64,000 nucleotides of DNA from Gimesia chilikensis (GCF_007744075.1 NZ_CP036266.1:5317748-5381747), one strand, 5' to 3'; numbered from the stretch's first letter, positions 29,041-39,143 are shown. Notes: a model not told the origin generated them from the letters alone. Made by a program: numbers and translations.

Positions 29041-31038
29041 ATGACCAATACAGCCCTCGCGACAGATCTTCCCACATCAGATCAGATCGTTCACAACACC
29101 AGACTTCGCTGGTGTATCTACATTCTGCTCCTGACAGTCACCGCAGGCCAGAATCTGGCTGCGATCATGAACAGCGTACCTCTGCAGAGTGCGAATGACC
29201 GTTCTCGCTGGTGCACTGTCTGGTCACTGGTCGAAGAAGGCACCTATCAGATCGATACGATCAACGATCGTTCCGGCTGGTCCAGCATCGACAAGGTCCG
29301 TCACCAGGATCATTTTTATTCATCCAAGCCGCCCCTGTTTCCTACGATGGTAGCGGGCCTGTACTGGCTTATCAAAACAATCACCGGGCTGAACCTGAAT
29401 CAAAATCTCTATGATGTAGCCCACCTGATTTTAATACTCGTGAACCTGATTCCGATGCTCATTGCGCTGGCACTTATCTGTCGCATGGTCGAAAAGTATG
29501 CCCAGACCGATTTCACACGTTTCTTTGTAGTCATCGCTTCCTGCTTCGCTACATTACTGACTCCGTTTCTGCTGACTTTGAACAATCATTCCATCGCCGC
29601 CAGTTGCGCTGTCTGTACGCTCTATCCCCTGATGAGAATCATCCTCGACGGAGACCAGAAGAAACGCTACTTTGTCCTTGCCGGTTTCTTTGCCATGTTT
29701 ACCTGCTGCAATGAACTGCCGGCGGCCCTGTTTGGTCTGGTCACTTTCGGTCTGCTGTTCAAAGCCAATCCACGACTGACGCTGCTGGTATTTTCTCCCG
29801 CAGCCCTGATTCCACTGATCGGTTTTTTCGTCACCAACTACGCAGCTACCGGCGGCTGGAAGCCCTTCTATATGTATTACGGAACCGAGAAATATCTCTA
29901 CGAACATAAAGGCATCCCCAGCTACTGGAACAACCCGCAGGGCCTGGACCAGAATCTCGATTCCCCGCTGGTTTATTTCTTTCATTGCACGCTGGGACAT
30001 CATGGAATCTTTTCGTTGTCGCCCATTTACCTCTTAACACTCTTCTCATGGGTGCGCATCAGACAGGCTGCCCAACACACTCTACGTCCCCTGCTCTGGA
30101 TCAGTCTTGGTTTGACGGTCATCGTTTTTGGTTTCTACATGACTCGGACCGGCAACTACAACTATGGTGGAAACAGTGCCGCCCTTCGCTGGATGCTCTG
30201 GCTCACTCCCTTCTGGTTGATCAGCATGATCCCGCTGCTCGATCAGTTCGCAAACAGGCGCTGGTTACAGTGTGTGGGAGTCCTTTGCCTGCTGCTTTCG
30301 GTCTTCTCCGCACATCATCCGCTACATAACCCCTGGCGCGCCCCCTGGATTTTTTCCTGGTTCAAAGAGGCTGGCTGGATTCAATATGAACAGCGTCCCA
30401 CAGCATTCAAACGCCCCCATTCCAGTTGGCTGGCATCGATTCCGGAATCAACACCGGAGGTGCCTGAACCGTTTGTCGAATTCACCGGTCCCGCCAACGA
30501 CGGACGATTGATCCGTCTCAGGATCAGCGTCGTCAAGTCGGAAGAACAACAGAGCAAAGCACCGAACCTTCGCACGATTCAGGTCACTCGTCATCTGGGA
30601 AGTGACCTCGTTCAGTCCAGTCGCTACTCCATCGATGTCGCTAAGTTTAATGCGGGAAAGTGGCCGGAAGAATTTCTCCAATGGCCCAATGAAAATGTCT
30701 CGGACGCAGAGAAGTATGCTGCCTATCGTTTCTTCTATGGCATGCCACGTCGTCGGGCATATAACCCCGGCAAGACCAGGCATCTGTTTACACCGCTCCG
30801 GCAAGACGCCTATCGCTGTCAACTGGCAGCCTCACAAGTCGCGGTTACCATCGCCGCTGATACCCAGGCAGAAAAAAAACTGCGCTACCGCACGGATCTC
30901 TGGCTGACTGACCAGATTCCATTTGGAGTCGCGCAGTTCGAAACTTCGGTGTATGATGGTTCCAAAGGACAGCTGCTCAGCCGCCAGACACTGATTGTCA
31001 CCAGTGCCAGCGGACAGTCAGCAGAGACTACAGAGTAA
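29041..31038 (+). CDS. Polytopic membrane protein, glycosyltransferase 39 (GT-C)-like
   Basis: About 665 residues (start ATG 29041; GTG 29035 also possible). Roughly ten hydrophobic helices occupy residues 25-460, followed by a soluble C-terminal domain of about 200 residues. The first large loop after helix 1 (NDRSRWCTVWSLVEEGTYQI, DHFYSSKPPLFPTMVAGLYW) has the acidic and SKPP/YSSKPPL features seen in GT-C fold membrane glycosyltransferases. Such enzymes use lipid-linked sugars and act at the membrane. The acceptor is unknown. Confidence 0.75.
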   Translation: MTNTALATDLPTSDQIVHNTRLRWCIYILLLTVTAGQNLAAIMNSVPLQSANDRSRWCTVWSLVEEGTYQIDTINDRSGWSSIDKVRHQDHFYSSKPPLFPTMVAGLYWLIKTITGLNLNQNLYDVAHLILILVNLIPMLIALALICRMVEKYAQTDFTRFFVVIASCFATLLTPFLLTLNNHSIAASCAVCTLYPLMRIILDGDQKKRYFVLAGFFAMFTCCNELPAALFGLVTFGLLFKANPRLTLLVFSPAALIPLIGFFVTNYAATGGWKPFYMYYGTEKYLYEHKGIPSYWNNPQGLDQNLDSPLVYFFHCTLGHHGIFSLSPIYLLTLFSWVRIRQAAQHTLRPLLWISLGLTVIVFGFYMTRTGNYNYGGNSAALRWMLWLTPFWLISMIPLLDQFANRRWLQCVGVLCLLLSVFSAHHPLHNPWRAPWIFSWFKEAGWIQYEQRPTAFKRPHSSWLASIPESTPEVPEPFVEFTGPANDGRLIRLRISVVKSEEQQSKAPNLRTIQVTRHLGSDLVQSSRYSIDVAKFNAGKWPEEFLQWPNENVSDAEKYAAYRFFYGMPRRRAYNPGKTRHLFTPLRQDAYRCQLAASQVAVTIAADTQAEKKLRYRTDLWLTDQIPFGVAQFETSVYDGSKGQLLSRQTLIVTSASGQSAETTE

Positions 31039-31049
31039 GTTCAATGAAC

Positions 31050-32393
31050 CTACTTTTTTGGTGCTCCGGGACCGGTAATCGGCTGCACCCAGGCACGCTC
31101 GACTTCTCCCACCTCTGATGGATTGGGATGCAGCTTTGACGAATGCACAACTGCCCGCACATAAATCTCACTTCCATCAAAATCATAGCTGGCGGAAGTC
31201 CCCTTCACCGATTTAAACGATTCCCCAATCTTCTTGCTGTAGCGTTTGGTGGCATGCATTTCCTGGCCCTTGCTGTCCAGCACGGGAATCCCTCGTTTAG
31301 GATAGCCTTCTCGTGTCCCGACGAATTCGATCGTGTACTCGACCCCCTTCTCGGGATCTACTTCCACCTGCATTCCTTTGTCAGAATGCCGGACTGATTT
31401 CAATTTCACACCGGAGGATGCATAGAACTTCCCGGCTTCCAGTGCCTTCACCAGGGCTTCCGGCTCCAGAGTTTCGGAAAGTACGACGACCCAACCCCGC
31501 CCCGGTTCGCTGGCGCGACTGGGAATCTTGTGATAGTTATGTCCGTCATCGGTCCCCAGGCCATACATCATGGGCAGGTCCAGTTCAGCCAGCCGCTTCG
31601 TGAGAATAATATCCCAGATTCGCTCAGTGCTGGCATGAGATTCATCCCCTGAGTCATTCACACCAGGATGGCCGTTATAGACTTCAAAGAAATTGTCGCC
31701 GATCACCTTCATCAGCTCTTCTGCGGTGACCCCATAATGAAAATTCGGATGGTTCAGGTGAATCATCATCGTCTTCCCCGAACGCTCCCGCTGGGCCAGT
31801 AGTGCGTTGGTATTGTTCTGCATCACCTCATACACGCTCTGCCCTCCGCGTGGCGTCAACAGGGAATGCACATTGGTCGCATTCATATGCACGGGCATGT
31901 TCTTGTAACGGTCCGTTACCTCTTCGCTCAGAATCAGCAGGAATTTCCCGGGCTCTCCCAGTTTTTCCGATACCTCTTCGAAAGTCCGCATCCGAACTTC
32001 GATCTGCCCTTCTTTATTTTTCCGCTCTTCAATCCAGTCGGGAAAACGTTTCTTCAATTCTTCGTATGCGTGCAGTTTGCCTTTGTTTTTTTCGGGAACG
32101 GTCCACCGTTCACTGGTTGAGAGCACGTTATGGTCCGTGAATGACAGGAAGTCGTACCCATGTGACTTATACCAGTCAGCAATCATTTCCAGGTAATCAT
32201 CGCCATCGCTCCATAATGAATGCGTATGCAGATTACCTTTGTACCATTTCTGCTGCTCAGTCTCTTCCAGCACGACCGGGTCAGCTGCGAGAGTCATCGA
32301 GCTCAATCCAACCACGAACAGCGAAAGTAAAGAAAAGCAAACCACGGCCTGCCGGGCTCGTGAAGAATAAGCGAAAAGATTCAGAAGTTTCAT
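31050..32393 (-). CDS. Secreted PHP-domain-like protein
   Basis: 447 residues from ATG 32393, which has GGAG upstream and starts a signal peptide (AVVCFSLLSLFVVGLSSMTLA). The N-terminal KGNLHTHSLWSDGDDYLEMI and YDFLSFTDHNVLS are the HxH and FTDHN motifs of the PHP metal-dependent phosphoesterase superfamily. ILSEEVTD and MMIHLNHPNFHYG provide further metal-ligand-like residues. The C-terminal about 130 residues look like a beta domain. It is probably a zinc/manganese-dependent hydrolase outside the cytoplasm. It converges with the GT-C-like gene with 11 bases between the stops. Confidence 0.83.
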   Translation of the reverse strand: MKLLNLFAYSSRARQAVVCFSLLSLFVVGLSSMTLAADPVVLEETEQQKWYKGNLHTHSLWSDGDDYLEMIADWYKSHGYDFLSFTDHNVLSTSERWTVPEKNKGKLHAYEELKKRFPDWIEERKNKEGQIEVRMRTFEEVSEKLGEPGKFLLILSEEVTDRYKNMPVHMNATNVHSLLTPRGGQSVYEVMQNNTNALLAQRERSGKTMMIHLNHPNFHYGVTAEELMKVIGDNFFEVYNGHPGVNDSGDESHASTERIWDIILTKRLAELDLPMMYGLGTDDGHNYHKIPSRASEPGRGWVVVLSETLEPEALVKALEAGKFYASSGVKLKSVRHSDKGMQVEVDPEKGVEYTIEFVGTREGYPKRGIPVLDSKGQEMHATKRYSKKIGESFKSVKGTSASYDFDGSEIYVRAVVHSSKLHPNPSEVGEVERAWVQPITGPGAPKK

Positions 32394-32441
32394 GTAGCTG
32401 ACTCCAAAGCAAAAAATCACGAAATGATTGAGATAACTAAT

Positions 32442-34172
32442 TCAGAAACCAGGTGGTGCTTTACTGACGAGATCCGCCTGCAGTTCCTGATTTTTGTAAA
32501 CATCGGGTTGTGCAACAGGCTTTAAGACAAAATCCGCGTTCAGGATATTACGTAACGCAACAGGAGATGCCCCCCAGCGAATGATCACCTGCTTCTCACC
32601 AGGTTCATCTGCATGAGTGCGATCAGGAATCTGGAGATCCTGGGGCAACACCGCCCCCTGGATCTGTTTGAGTTCGATATCCCCCCACAGATAGAACACC
32701 AGAAATTTCAGTTCCAGAGGCACCTGGTCACTCTTGCTGACCAGAAAACAGTCTCCCACATTTTCAGTCAATCGCAGTTGATTCTCAAACTGCAGCAGCC
32801 GTTCGCCAGCTGGGTGAGGTTTAGGAATGGAAAAGACACCATAGACCACATGCAGCACAGACAACGCCAGCACCAGCGCGACTTCGACAATCCTGTGGGC
32901 ATGCTCTTTCTTGAATCGATGACTGTACCAGAGCACCATCACCAGTGATAATCCCAGAATGATCAACTGCCGCAGAAAACGCGCGCTGATCAATGGACTG
33001 AGCGTATCCGTATTAGAAGCGTTGATGAAAATCACCGCCAAGACACCCAGGGTAAATACCGCCAGCACAGTCGGATAGCCGACTCGTCGTAGAGCGATCT
33101 GCTGGAATTCCCAGGCAACAACTGCCATCATGGGAATGATGAAGAACAGCTTCCACATGGCCCGCGTACTGGTATTCATCTGCGGCAGGTATTGCACGCC
33201 CCACCAGAATAAGGCACCACACAATGCCCAGATTACGACCAGACGCAACCAGGCGATCTCCTGCAGATTTCCTCCCTGTGGGTTCAGTACTCGTTTGATA
33301 CCGTGAAACAGGCCGAAAATGGCAAACCCCAACAGGAAGCCCATGGAAGAAATGATATCCCGGGCCAGATACGACGGGTAAAATTCCGCCTTCCAGTAAA
33401 AGCTGATCGTGGGCTGACCGGTGCCTGCAAACCAGTTGGACCAGAAGCCTTCGACCTGAGAAGCCGCCATCAGTTCCCACCAGCCCCCGACTGCAAAACC
33501 CGTGAAGGCCAGAACCAGGAGTGATTTCCAGACTCTCAATACCTGCTTCACCCCGGGCAGCTTCTGTTGATCTGCCAGGGACCGACCGCGAGGCAGATAC
33601 AGGGGGTTGATAATAAACACCCCGAGCATCAGTAACACTCCCAGTGCCAGGACTCCTCCCGACAACAGACAGAGCCCCAACGATATCCCTCCGCACATGA
33701 GTTTGTACGAGACCACACCCGATTCAGACTGCAAGTGCGTGATGAAGCCCCAGATCGTCAGCAGGGCAAACAGAATGGGGAACGCAGGCGCCTCTATCAG
33801 TTGAATCTGCTTGAGCACCACCGGATGGAATGCAAGTAAGAAGCAATAGACCAGCGCATACCGCGGATTACAGACTTTACGCGTCAGTCGATACGCGACA
33901 TACAACATGGCCGCTGTGGAGAAGTAGGAAAACAGAACCAGCGAAGAAGACCAGTGCCCGATGATCGACAACAGACCAGAGAAGATCCAGCCGACCAGGG
34001 GGGGCTGAGAAATCAGCGCATTGCCGCTGTCCCCCAGCAGATGCGACTTCCCAAGGCACTGTAATCCAAACCAGGCAGACAGTTCATCAATCCGGTAGGA
34101 ATGGAAGGCCAGTAACCCCGGTCCCAGCGCCAGCAACGCCACCAGGGGCGACATTACGGAAGCACGACGCAT
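32442..34172 (-). CDS. Glycosyltransferase family 39 (ArnT/PMT-like) membrane protein
   Basis: About 576 residues from ATG 34172 (the frame stays open upstream to 34508, so a longer start is possible; no strong ribosome binding site was found for either). It has about ten to twelve hydrophobic helices. The first extracytoplasmic loop (HSYRIDELSAWFGLQCLG, GDSGNALISQPPLVGWIFSG) resembles the DE...QPPLxY arrangement of ArnT and protein mannosyltransferases. The C-terminal soluble part ends VYKNQELQADLVSK. It probably transfers a sugar from a polyprenyl phosphate carrier. It is read toward the PHP gene on the same strand, 48 bases apart. Confidence 0.78.
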   Translation of the reverse strand: MRRASVMSPLVALLALGPGLLAFHSYRIDELSAWFGLQCLGKSHLLGDSGNALISQPPLVGWIFSGLLSIIGHWSSSLVLFSYFSTAAMLYVAYRLTRKVCNPRYALVYCFLLAFHPVVLKQIQLIEAPAFPILFALLTIWGFITHLQSESGVVSYKLMCGGISLGLCLLSGGVLALGVLLMLGVFIINPLYLPRGRSLADQQKLPGVKQVLRVWKSLLVLAFTGFAVGGWWELMAASQVEGFWSNWFAGTGQPTISFYWKAEFYPSYLARDIISSMGFLLGFAIFGLFHGIKRVLNPQGGNLQEIAWLRLVVIWALCGALFWWGVQYLPQMNTSTRAMWKLFFIIPMMAVVAWEFQQIALRRVGYPTVLAVFTLGVLAVIFINASNTDTLSPLISARFLRQLIILGLSLVMVLWYSHRFKKEHAHRIVEVALVLALSVLHVVYGVFSIPKPHPAGERLLQFENQLRLTENVGDCFLVSKSDQVPLELKFLVFYLWGDIELKQIQGAVLPQDLQIPDRTHADEPGEKQVIIRWGASPVALRNILNADFVLKPVAQPDVYKNQELQADLVSKAPPGF

Positions 34173-34605
34173 CACGGGAAATAAATCATGAGCAGGTTCT
34201 GCTGATCGCTGCAAAAGCTCCTGATCACTGATGATTACCAAGGTTGTTTCCTTCTCAGAATCTCGAACCTGACTTGGCAGGGCAACCGTGATGTCTAAAC
34301 CCACAGAACCCCTGACTGATTGATACTCCCTGATTGTACATGACAACAAAACACAGGAACACCTCACTGTCAGAAAAGCCTGGACCGTCGGGTGATCACA
34401 TGTACGCAACCGGAGCGTGGGGGAGATCTCCCTCCTGATCAGGTCCTTTCGTACCTTTTTTTCTGATTCTAATCCTGATTCCTGACCAGCTTTACGGAAC
34501 CCTTGCATTCCTCATCTTTTTCCTGATTGGGGAAAAATCAATCAGCCGAACAGTCAAAGAGTGCATGAACTGATTGCACCCATTTCTAACCTCAGGATGA
34601 GAAGC

Positions 34606-34923
34606 ATGTATAAGGATAAGGTGAAATTTTTAAAATCCTTAAAGTATTGGTCTCCCATGACGCAACACATCAGCATTGACCGCGCCCATCAGTTGCATGA
34701 GCTGATCAGCCATGCCATTTCGCAAACCAGTCTGGCTTCTCGTCAGAATGTGAAATATCGAGTCGAACAGGAACAGGTCTATTTGACCGGAATTGTCAGC
34801 AGCTATTATGAGAAACAGCTGGCTCAGGAGTCAGTCAGCCGCATCCAGGGGGTCAGACAGGTCCACAACAGCCTCAATGTGGAACCAGCCTCCCGAGCGG
34901 CTCTCAGCGTGGATATCCCCTGA
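34606..34923 (+). CDS. BON-domain protein
   Basis: 105 residues from ATG 34606 (AGGATGAGAAG upstream). Residues about 30-95 form a BON domain: VKYRVEQEQVYLTGIVSSYY followed by KQLAQESVSRIQGVRQVHNS, the beta-alpha-beta pattern with the conserved Gly of the family. BON domains bind membranes or polymers in OsmY-like and secretin-associated proteins. No signal peptide is visible here, so it may be cytoplasmic. Stand-alone gene. Confidence 0.75.
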   Translation: MYKDKVKFLKSLKYWSPMTQHISIDRAHQLHELISHAISQTSLASRQNVKYRVEQEQVYLTGIVSSYYEKQLAQESVSRIQGVRQVHNSLNVEPASRAALSVDIP

Positions 34924-35158
34924 ATCCAGCCCCGAGCAATCCTGCTAACATGTTCAATTGCAACATTTTGAGCAAAAAACGGGACAATACATCAGGTTAC
35001 GTCCCCTGACCGTTGTCAAATCCGGGCTGATCTTGTTAGAATTCTCGTTCCTTCGGCTGCCGGCCTTGGGAAGTCAATCATTTTGCGCATAGTAAGGGGC
35101 CGAACCCCTTCCAGAGATAAACGGTCAATAACTACATCAAAAGGGACATGGGAAGACA

Positions 35159-35401
35159 ATGTCTTTACGCAGAGAACAGTTAGAACGTCAGTTACAGAAT
35201 GCAGAAGCCGCTATTTCAGACTACGCCAAAGTCCTGGATGAGCAGAACATTCCTGCAGAAGCGCGTAAGAAACACCCCAAATGGCGGCAGATCAACGCTC
35301 AGAAAACTCAGGTTAAAAACCGGCTTAAATCCCTGAAGAAGATTGAAGACCGGGAAGCTGCGATCAAAGCAGGCGCTTCCGCAGAAACTGCAGATGAATA
35401 A
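35159..35401 (+). CDS. Small charged coiled-coil protein
   Basis: 80 residues, almost entirely predicted helix and strongly charged (LRREQLERQLQNAEAAISDY, NRLKSLKKIEDREAAIKAG). It begins directly after GGGAAGACA and the frame is clean. It has no membrane segment or known motif, and lies just upstream of the tRNA-Ser that marks the island edge. I do not recognise the family. Confidence 0.65.
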   Translation: MSLRREQLERQLQNAEAAISDYAKVLDEQNIPAEARKKHPKWRQINAQKTQVKNRLKSLKKIEDREAAIKAGASAETADE

Positions 35402-35463
35402 GCTGCCCCATTTCGAAGTGAATCAAAATACCTGAGTCGCCTCATTACGAGTGCAACTCAACC

Positions 35464-35553
<90 letters not shown>

Positions 35554-35570
35554 ATCAAACTGACCAAACG

Positions 35571-35607
35571 CGCTAAGTTATTGAATTCAATAGCTTAGCG
35601 TTGTTTT
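35571..35607 (+). terminator. 30-bp palindrome plus T run just 3' of tRNA-Ser
   Basis: Positions 35571-35600 are a nearly perfect palindrome (CGCTAAG...TTGAATTCAA...CTTAGCG, one mismatch pair) followed by TTGTTTTTTG. It can serve as the terminator of the tRNA transcript. Being between the tRNA and the integrase, it may also be part of the recombination junction. Confidence 0.7.
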
Positions 35608-35631
35608 TTGCGCGTCGTAATAAACCCCCTG

Positions 35632-35659
35632 GTGCACAGTTGGTGCACACAGCGTGCAC
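35632..35659 (+). promoter_or_regulatory. Three GTGCAC palindromes at 11-bp spacing before the integrase
   Basis: GTGCAC occurs at 35632, 35643 and 35654, one helical turn apart, directly upstream of the integrase ribosome binding site (AGGAGG). This phasing fits a protein-binding operator or integrase arm-type sites. Confidence 0.55.
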
Positions 35660-35670
35660 AGGAGGTTTTG

Positions 35671-37029
35671 ATGAGACGACGCAAAAAGTCTGCGCAACGC
35701 AAACGCGTTGGTCGCGTTTCGTACTATCTGCATCACGGTGCCTGGTATCTTTACTACCGTGATGGAGACCGGCCAGTCCGGTTGCGAGTCGCTGACACAG
35801 AGGGTGAAGCCGAGCAGATCGCGGCGCAAGTAAACGCGCAGCTGGCTTCGTCCAGCCCTACTCTGTTTTCCTTCACGTCTGTCAGTTTTTCAGAACTGCG
35901 ACAGGCCTTCCTCAATCATCACGAAACCGTGGCTCCATCCTCTCCGGCCACGATCAGGCGCTATCGATCGGCGACCCAGCATCTTGAGAATTATTTCAAT
36001 GAATGCCGTCCATCTGACCTGGCGCATGCGATACGTACAGACCATTTTGTAGCCTGGCTGAGGAAGCAGAAAGTTTCCCCAAACGGCCATCCCAACACGG
36101 CCAAACGGGTACTTCGTGATAAAGGCCTGCGCTTCGTTTTGGAAGTCTGTCGGTCGGTATATATCTATGCCGCCCAGCAACGATTTCTTCCCCCCTACTT
36201 CGAAAATCCTTTCTCCAAGCTCAACCTGGAGCGGATGAGAATCGAAGATGCCAAACCCATCTTTGTCTTCGATGCGGAGGATGAACTGAGATTCTTCCAG
36301 AAAGCGGATGACTGGACTTTTCCCATCCACTTTATTCTTGCCAAGACAGGATTAAGGTCGGGCGAACTGATCCATCTGCTGATCGAAGACGTCGACCTGG
36401 AAAACGGATGGCTGCATGTTCGCAACAAGCCAGAGTTGCACTGGAAAATCAAAACCAGACGCGAACGCTCTGTCCCCTTGATTGAGGAAGCGGTCGCCGT
36501 CTTACGCAGGGTGATTGGTAATCGAACAGCGGGTCCTGTCTTTATCCGGCACCAGTTTGATCCCCTCAACTCGCCTTTGGGAAACCTGGACCAGATGGCA
36601 CTCCAGGAAGAACTTCGGCAACGCATCTCGCATGCTGACTCAGGAAGTGTGCTGACTCTTTCGCAAACCATGGAGGAGAAGCTCGCCCGAGCCGTCTGGC
36701 GTGAAGCCGGCGTGATTCGCTCGGAGCGTGTGCGGACATCGTTTATCCGTACCGCCAAGTCTGCAGATCTGAAACAGTCTTCCTGCCCCAAAAGCTGGCG
36801 GCACTCTTTTGCCACACTGCTTCAGGATGCCAACGTCGATCCACTCATTCGTCAGGTCACACTGGGGCATAAACCGAGCGAGGACGCCCGCAGTGGCGGT
36901 CTGGGGATGACAGGCGTGTATACGCACACTCGCGCCACCACGCAGAAGCGAGAGATCGAACGTGCTCTTCGCTTCTGGCCCCAGTCTCTCGCTTATGCGA
37001 GGCAATGGACCAATTCTAACAAAGCCTGA
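35671..37029 (+). CDS. Tyrosine recombinase (island integrase)
   Basis: 452 residues from ATG 35671, preceded by AGGAGG. An N-terminal basic segment (RRRKKSAQRKRVGRV) and a SAM-like core-binding domain (SELRQAFLNHHETVAPSSPA) come first. The catalytic domain has KTGLRSGELIHLLIEDVDL (first Arg), SWRHSFATLLQDANVDPLIR with VTLGHKP (Arg and His), and GVYTHTRATT with the nucleophilic Tyr. The residue three before the second Arg is Lys rather than the usual His. Placement next to the 3' end of tRNA-Ser, transcribed away from it, is the classic set-up of a tRNA-integrated island. Confidence 0.92.
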   Translation: MRRRKKSAQRKRVGRVSYYLHHGAWYLYYRDGDRPVRLRVADTEGEAEQIAAQVNAQLASSSPTLFSFTSVSFSELRQAFLNHHETVAPSSPATIRRYRSATQHLENYFNECRPSDLAHAIRTDHFVAWLRKQKVSPNGHPNTAKRVLRDKGLRFVLEVCRSVYIYAAQQRFLPPYFENPFSKLNLERMRIEDAKPIFVFDAEDELRFFQKADDWTFPIHFILAKTGLRSGELIHLLIEDVDLENGWLHVRNKPELHWKIKTRRERSVPLIEEAVAVLRRVIGNRTAGPVFIRHQFDPLNSPLGNLDQMALQEELRQRISHADSGSVLTLSQTMEEKLARAVWREAGVIRSERVRTSFIRTAKSADLKQSSCPKSWRHSFATLLQDANVDPLIRQVTLGHKPSEDARSGGLGMTGVYTHTRATTQKREIERALRFWPQSLAYARQWTNSNKA

Positions 37030-37097
37030 GTCTCAACATACTGACTCGCTTTGAACGCATTAATAAATATATATCTATTTAAAAGGGAGTTTTAAGC

Positions 37098-39062
37098 ATG
37101 AGCTATAGAGAAGAAAATGAACTCAAACCACGGAATGGTCATACACTGGTCGTTGGGATTCTAGGACGTATTTCCGGTTGTGTAAACCAAAAAGAACTCA
37201 GTCTGGAAGATCAAGTAGATCATGGAAAACAAGTTGTCTATGAAATGTACGATGGAGAGATCGACTTCAGGACAATCACAACCAAAGGAAAAGGTGAGCG
37301 ACTTGACCGTCCGGAACTTCTTGAGATTGAGAACTGGCTCAACTCAGATGAATTGGATTTATTAATTGTCGAAGATCTTGGTCGCCTGGTACGTGGCCCA
37401 GCAGCTCATCGTCTGTGTGGCATTGCGGTCGACCATGGAACCAGAGTCATTTCTCCCAATGATTTTATTGACACTAATAATGAGAACTGGGAAGACGATG
37501 TGCTTGATGCATGTAAAGAGCACCTAAAACACAATACGCATGCCTCTCTTCGATTGAAACAAAAGTTAATGAATCGGTTTGAAAAATATGGAGGTGCCAC
37601 CCCTTGCCCCATCGCTGGATATATCAAACCTGAGAATGCCAAGTCGTACTCAGATTGGGTCAAGAAGGAAGATGCAACTATATTCATACGCGAAGGTCTT
37701 CAAATCCTCAAACGGACTCTCAATGGCGAAGCCGTTGCGGAATACTTTAACGAAAATGGATTTTCACCAGGTCCCTATTGTAGTAAGGATCAATGGGACG
37801 GACGTATGGTGCTACGCTTCTACCGTAATCCGACACTTAAAGGATTTCCGCAACGTGGAGATAAGCATTCCATCAAACATCATGAAACCGGCAGAAGAAT
37901 CTCAGTCCGTAATCCGAATGGTCCCCGGTATCGGGAAGAACCTCACCTGGCATTTTTCTCTCCTGATGAAATTGATCCCGTTCTCAAAGCGTTAGCTGAG
38001 AAAAATGCGAATTATAAACGTAAGAAAAATCAGAATGGCACTGACTCACGGCATCGGGTCCCCAAGAAACGGACCCGGGCCTTTGGTCAGCATGCCACCT
38101 GCTTCTATTGCGGTTTTCATTACGTGTGGGGAGGGAACGGCATGACGAACAACCTGATGTGCTCCAATTCCCGCGAGTGGCACTGCTGGAACTCTGTTGG
38201 GTTTAACGGGCCTGAAGCCGCACAGAAACTTCTGGAGGTGGTTCTGGATAGCGTTGCGACTCTGGATGAAATTGATTCTCAGTTTCGAGAGATTGTGCAG
38301 CAGACGCATGCCGGTGGTCCTGAAAAACTTCTTGCCCGTGAAAATCAATTAAATCGGGAAGAGGAAGTCATTGAACGTGAACGCGCTAAGCTCAAAAAGT
38401 TTTTCAAGGAGATCGATGATATCGATGGTGAATTTCTTTCTGAGATGCTTGCCGAGTTAAAGGGTCGAGAAAAACAGTTATTACTTGACCGGAGGGCATT
38501 AGAGCATGCAAGATCTCGTCAACTCGATCTTCCGAAATCCACATTAGAGCTCAAGGGGATTTTGCAGCATCACCTCGAAGATGTCGATATCCACTCTCAT
38601 GAATTCGGTGATTTGATCCGGGAATTGGTCCCGGAAATTCATGTCTACCTAGTACGGCTGATTGACGGTGGTCATCTACTGCCTCGTGCCAAGATCTGCC
38701 TTAATCTTGCAGGGAGCATTCCGGATGCAGCTGCGTCTACTGAGTTACAGCAGTTACTGTCCAGGGAACTGACTCTGGATCTCTTTGAGCCCCCTCAACG
38801 TGAATTGATCCGACCGGAAGCCGTCAAACTGGCTGCTGCCGGTTTGGAACAGCGAGAGATCGCCCGTCGGATAGAGCCAAACCCCACCCAGACGGCAGTC
38901 TCGAATGCCTTGAAGCTGCATCAGCAGATGCTGGAACAGGGACTGACAAGTCCCTACATATTTTTGGATGAACCGCCTGATGACTATAAAAAACTGCGCA
39001 GGCACAAGAACAAAAAGTATTCTTTTCAGGCGAAGGCCGGTTATCAGCGTCCTCCGCTCTGA
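37098..39062 (+). CDS. Large serine recombinase
   Basis: 654 residues. A resolvase-type N-terminal domain carries the catalytic Ser in VVGILGRISGCVNQKELSLE and the LIVEDLGRLVRGP segment that matches the DRLSR region. A recombinase domain (YGGATPCPIAGYIKPENAK) and a zinc ribbon (CFYCGFHYVWGG ... LMCSNSREWHCW) follow. A long coiled coil spans about residues 430-480 and a helical tail closes the protein. These are the domains of phage-type large serine integrases. It lies 69 bases after the tyrosine recombinase, so the island carries two unrelated recombinases side by side. A strong ribosome binding site (AAGGGAG) precedes ATG 37098. Confidence 0.92.
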   Translation: MSYREENELKPRNGHTLVVGILGRISGCVNQKELSLEDQVDHGKQVVYEMYDGEIDFRTITTKGKGERLDRPELLEIENWLNSDELDLLIVEDLGRLVRGPAAHRLCGIAVDHGTRVISPNDFIDTNNENWEDDVLDACKEHLKHNTHASLRLKQKLMNRFEKYGGATPCPIAGYIKPENAKSYSDWVKKEDATIFIREGLQILKRTLNGEAVAEYFNENGFSPGPYCSKDQWDGRMVLRFYRNPTLKGFPQRGDKHSIKHHETGRRISVRNPNGPRYREEPHLAFFSPDEIDPVLKALAEKNANYKRKKNQNGTDSRHRVPKKRTRAFGQHATCFYCGFHYVWGGNGMTNNLMCSNSREWHCWNSVGFNGPEAAQKLLEVVLDSVATLDEIDSQFREIVQQTHAGGPEKLLARENQLNREEEVIERERAKLKKFFKEIDDIDGEFLSEMLAELKGREKQLLLDRRALEHARSRQLDLPKSTLELKGILQHHLEDVDIHSHEFGDLIRELVPEIHVYLVRLIDGGHLLPRAKICLNLAGSIPDAAASTELQQLLSRELTLDLFEPPQRELIRPEAVKLAAAGLEQREIARRIEPNPTQTAVSNALKLHQQMLEQGLTSPYIFLDEPPDDYKKLRRHKNKKYSFQAKAGYQRPPL

Positions 39063-39093
39063 AATTGAACACCCCCATTGATTCCTGATCCGA

Positions 39094-39118
39094 CCCCGGC
39101 AAGTTGCCGGGGTTTTTT
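39094..39118 (+). terminator. Rho-independent terminator after the serine recombinase
   Basis: CCCCGGC and GCCGGGG arms with a 5-base loop and six T, 32 bases after the serine recombinase stop. Confidence 0.92.
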
Positions 39119-39143
39119 AATGCGCTATCTGAAAGGAGCTATT

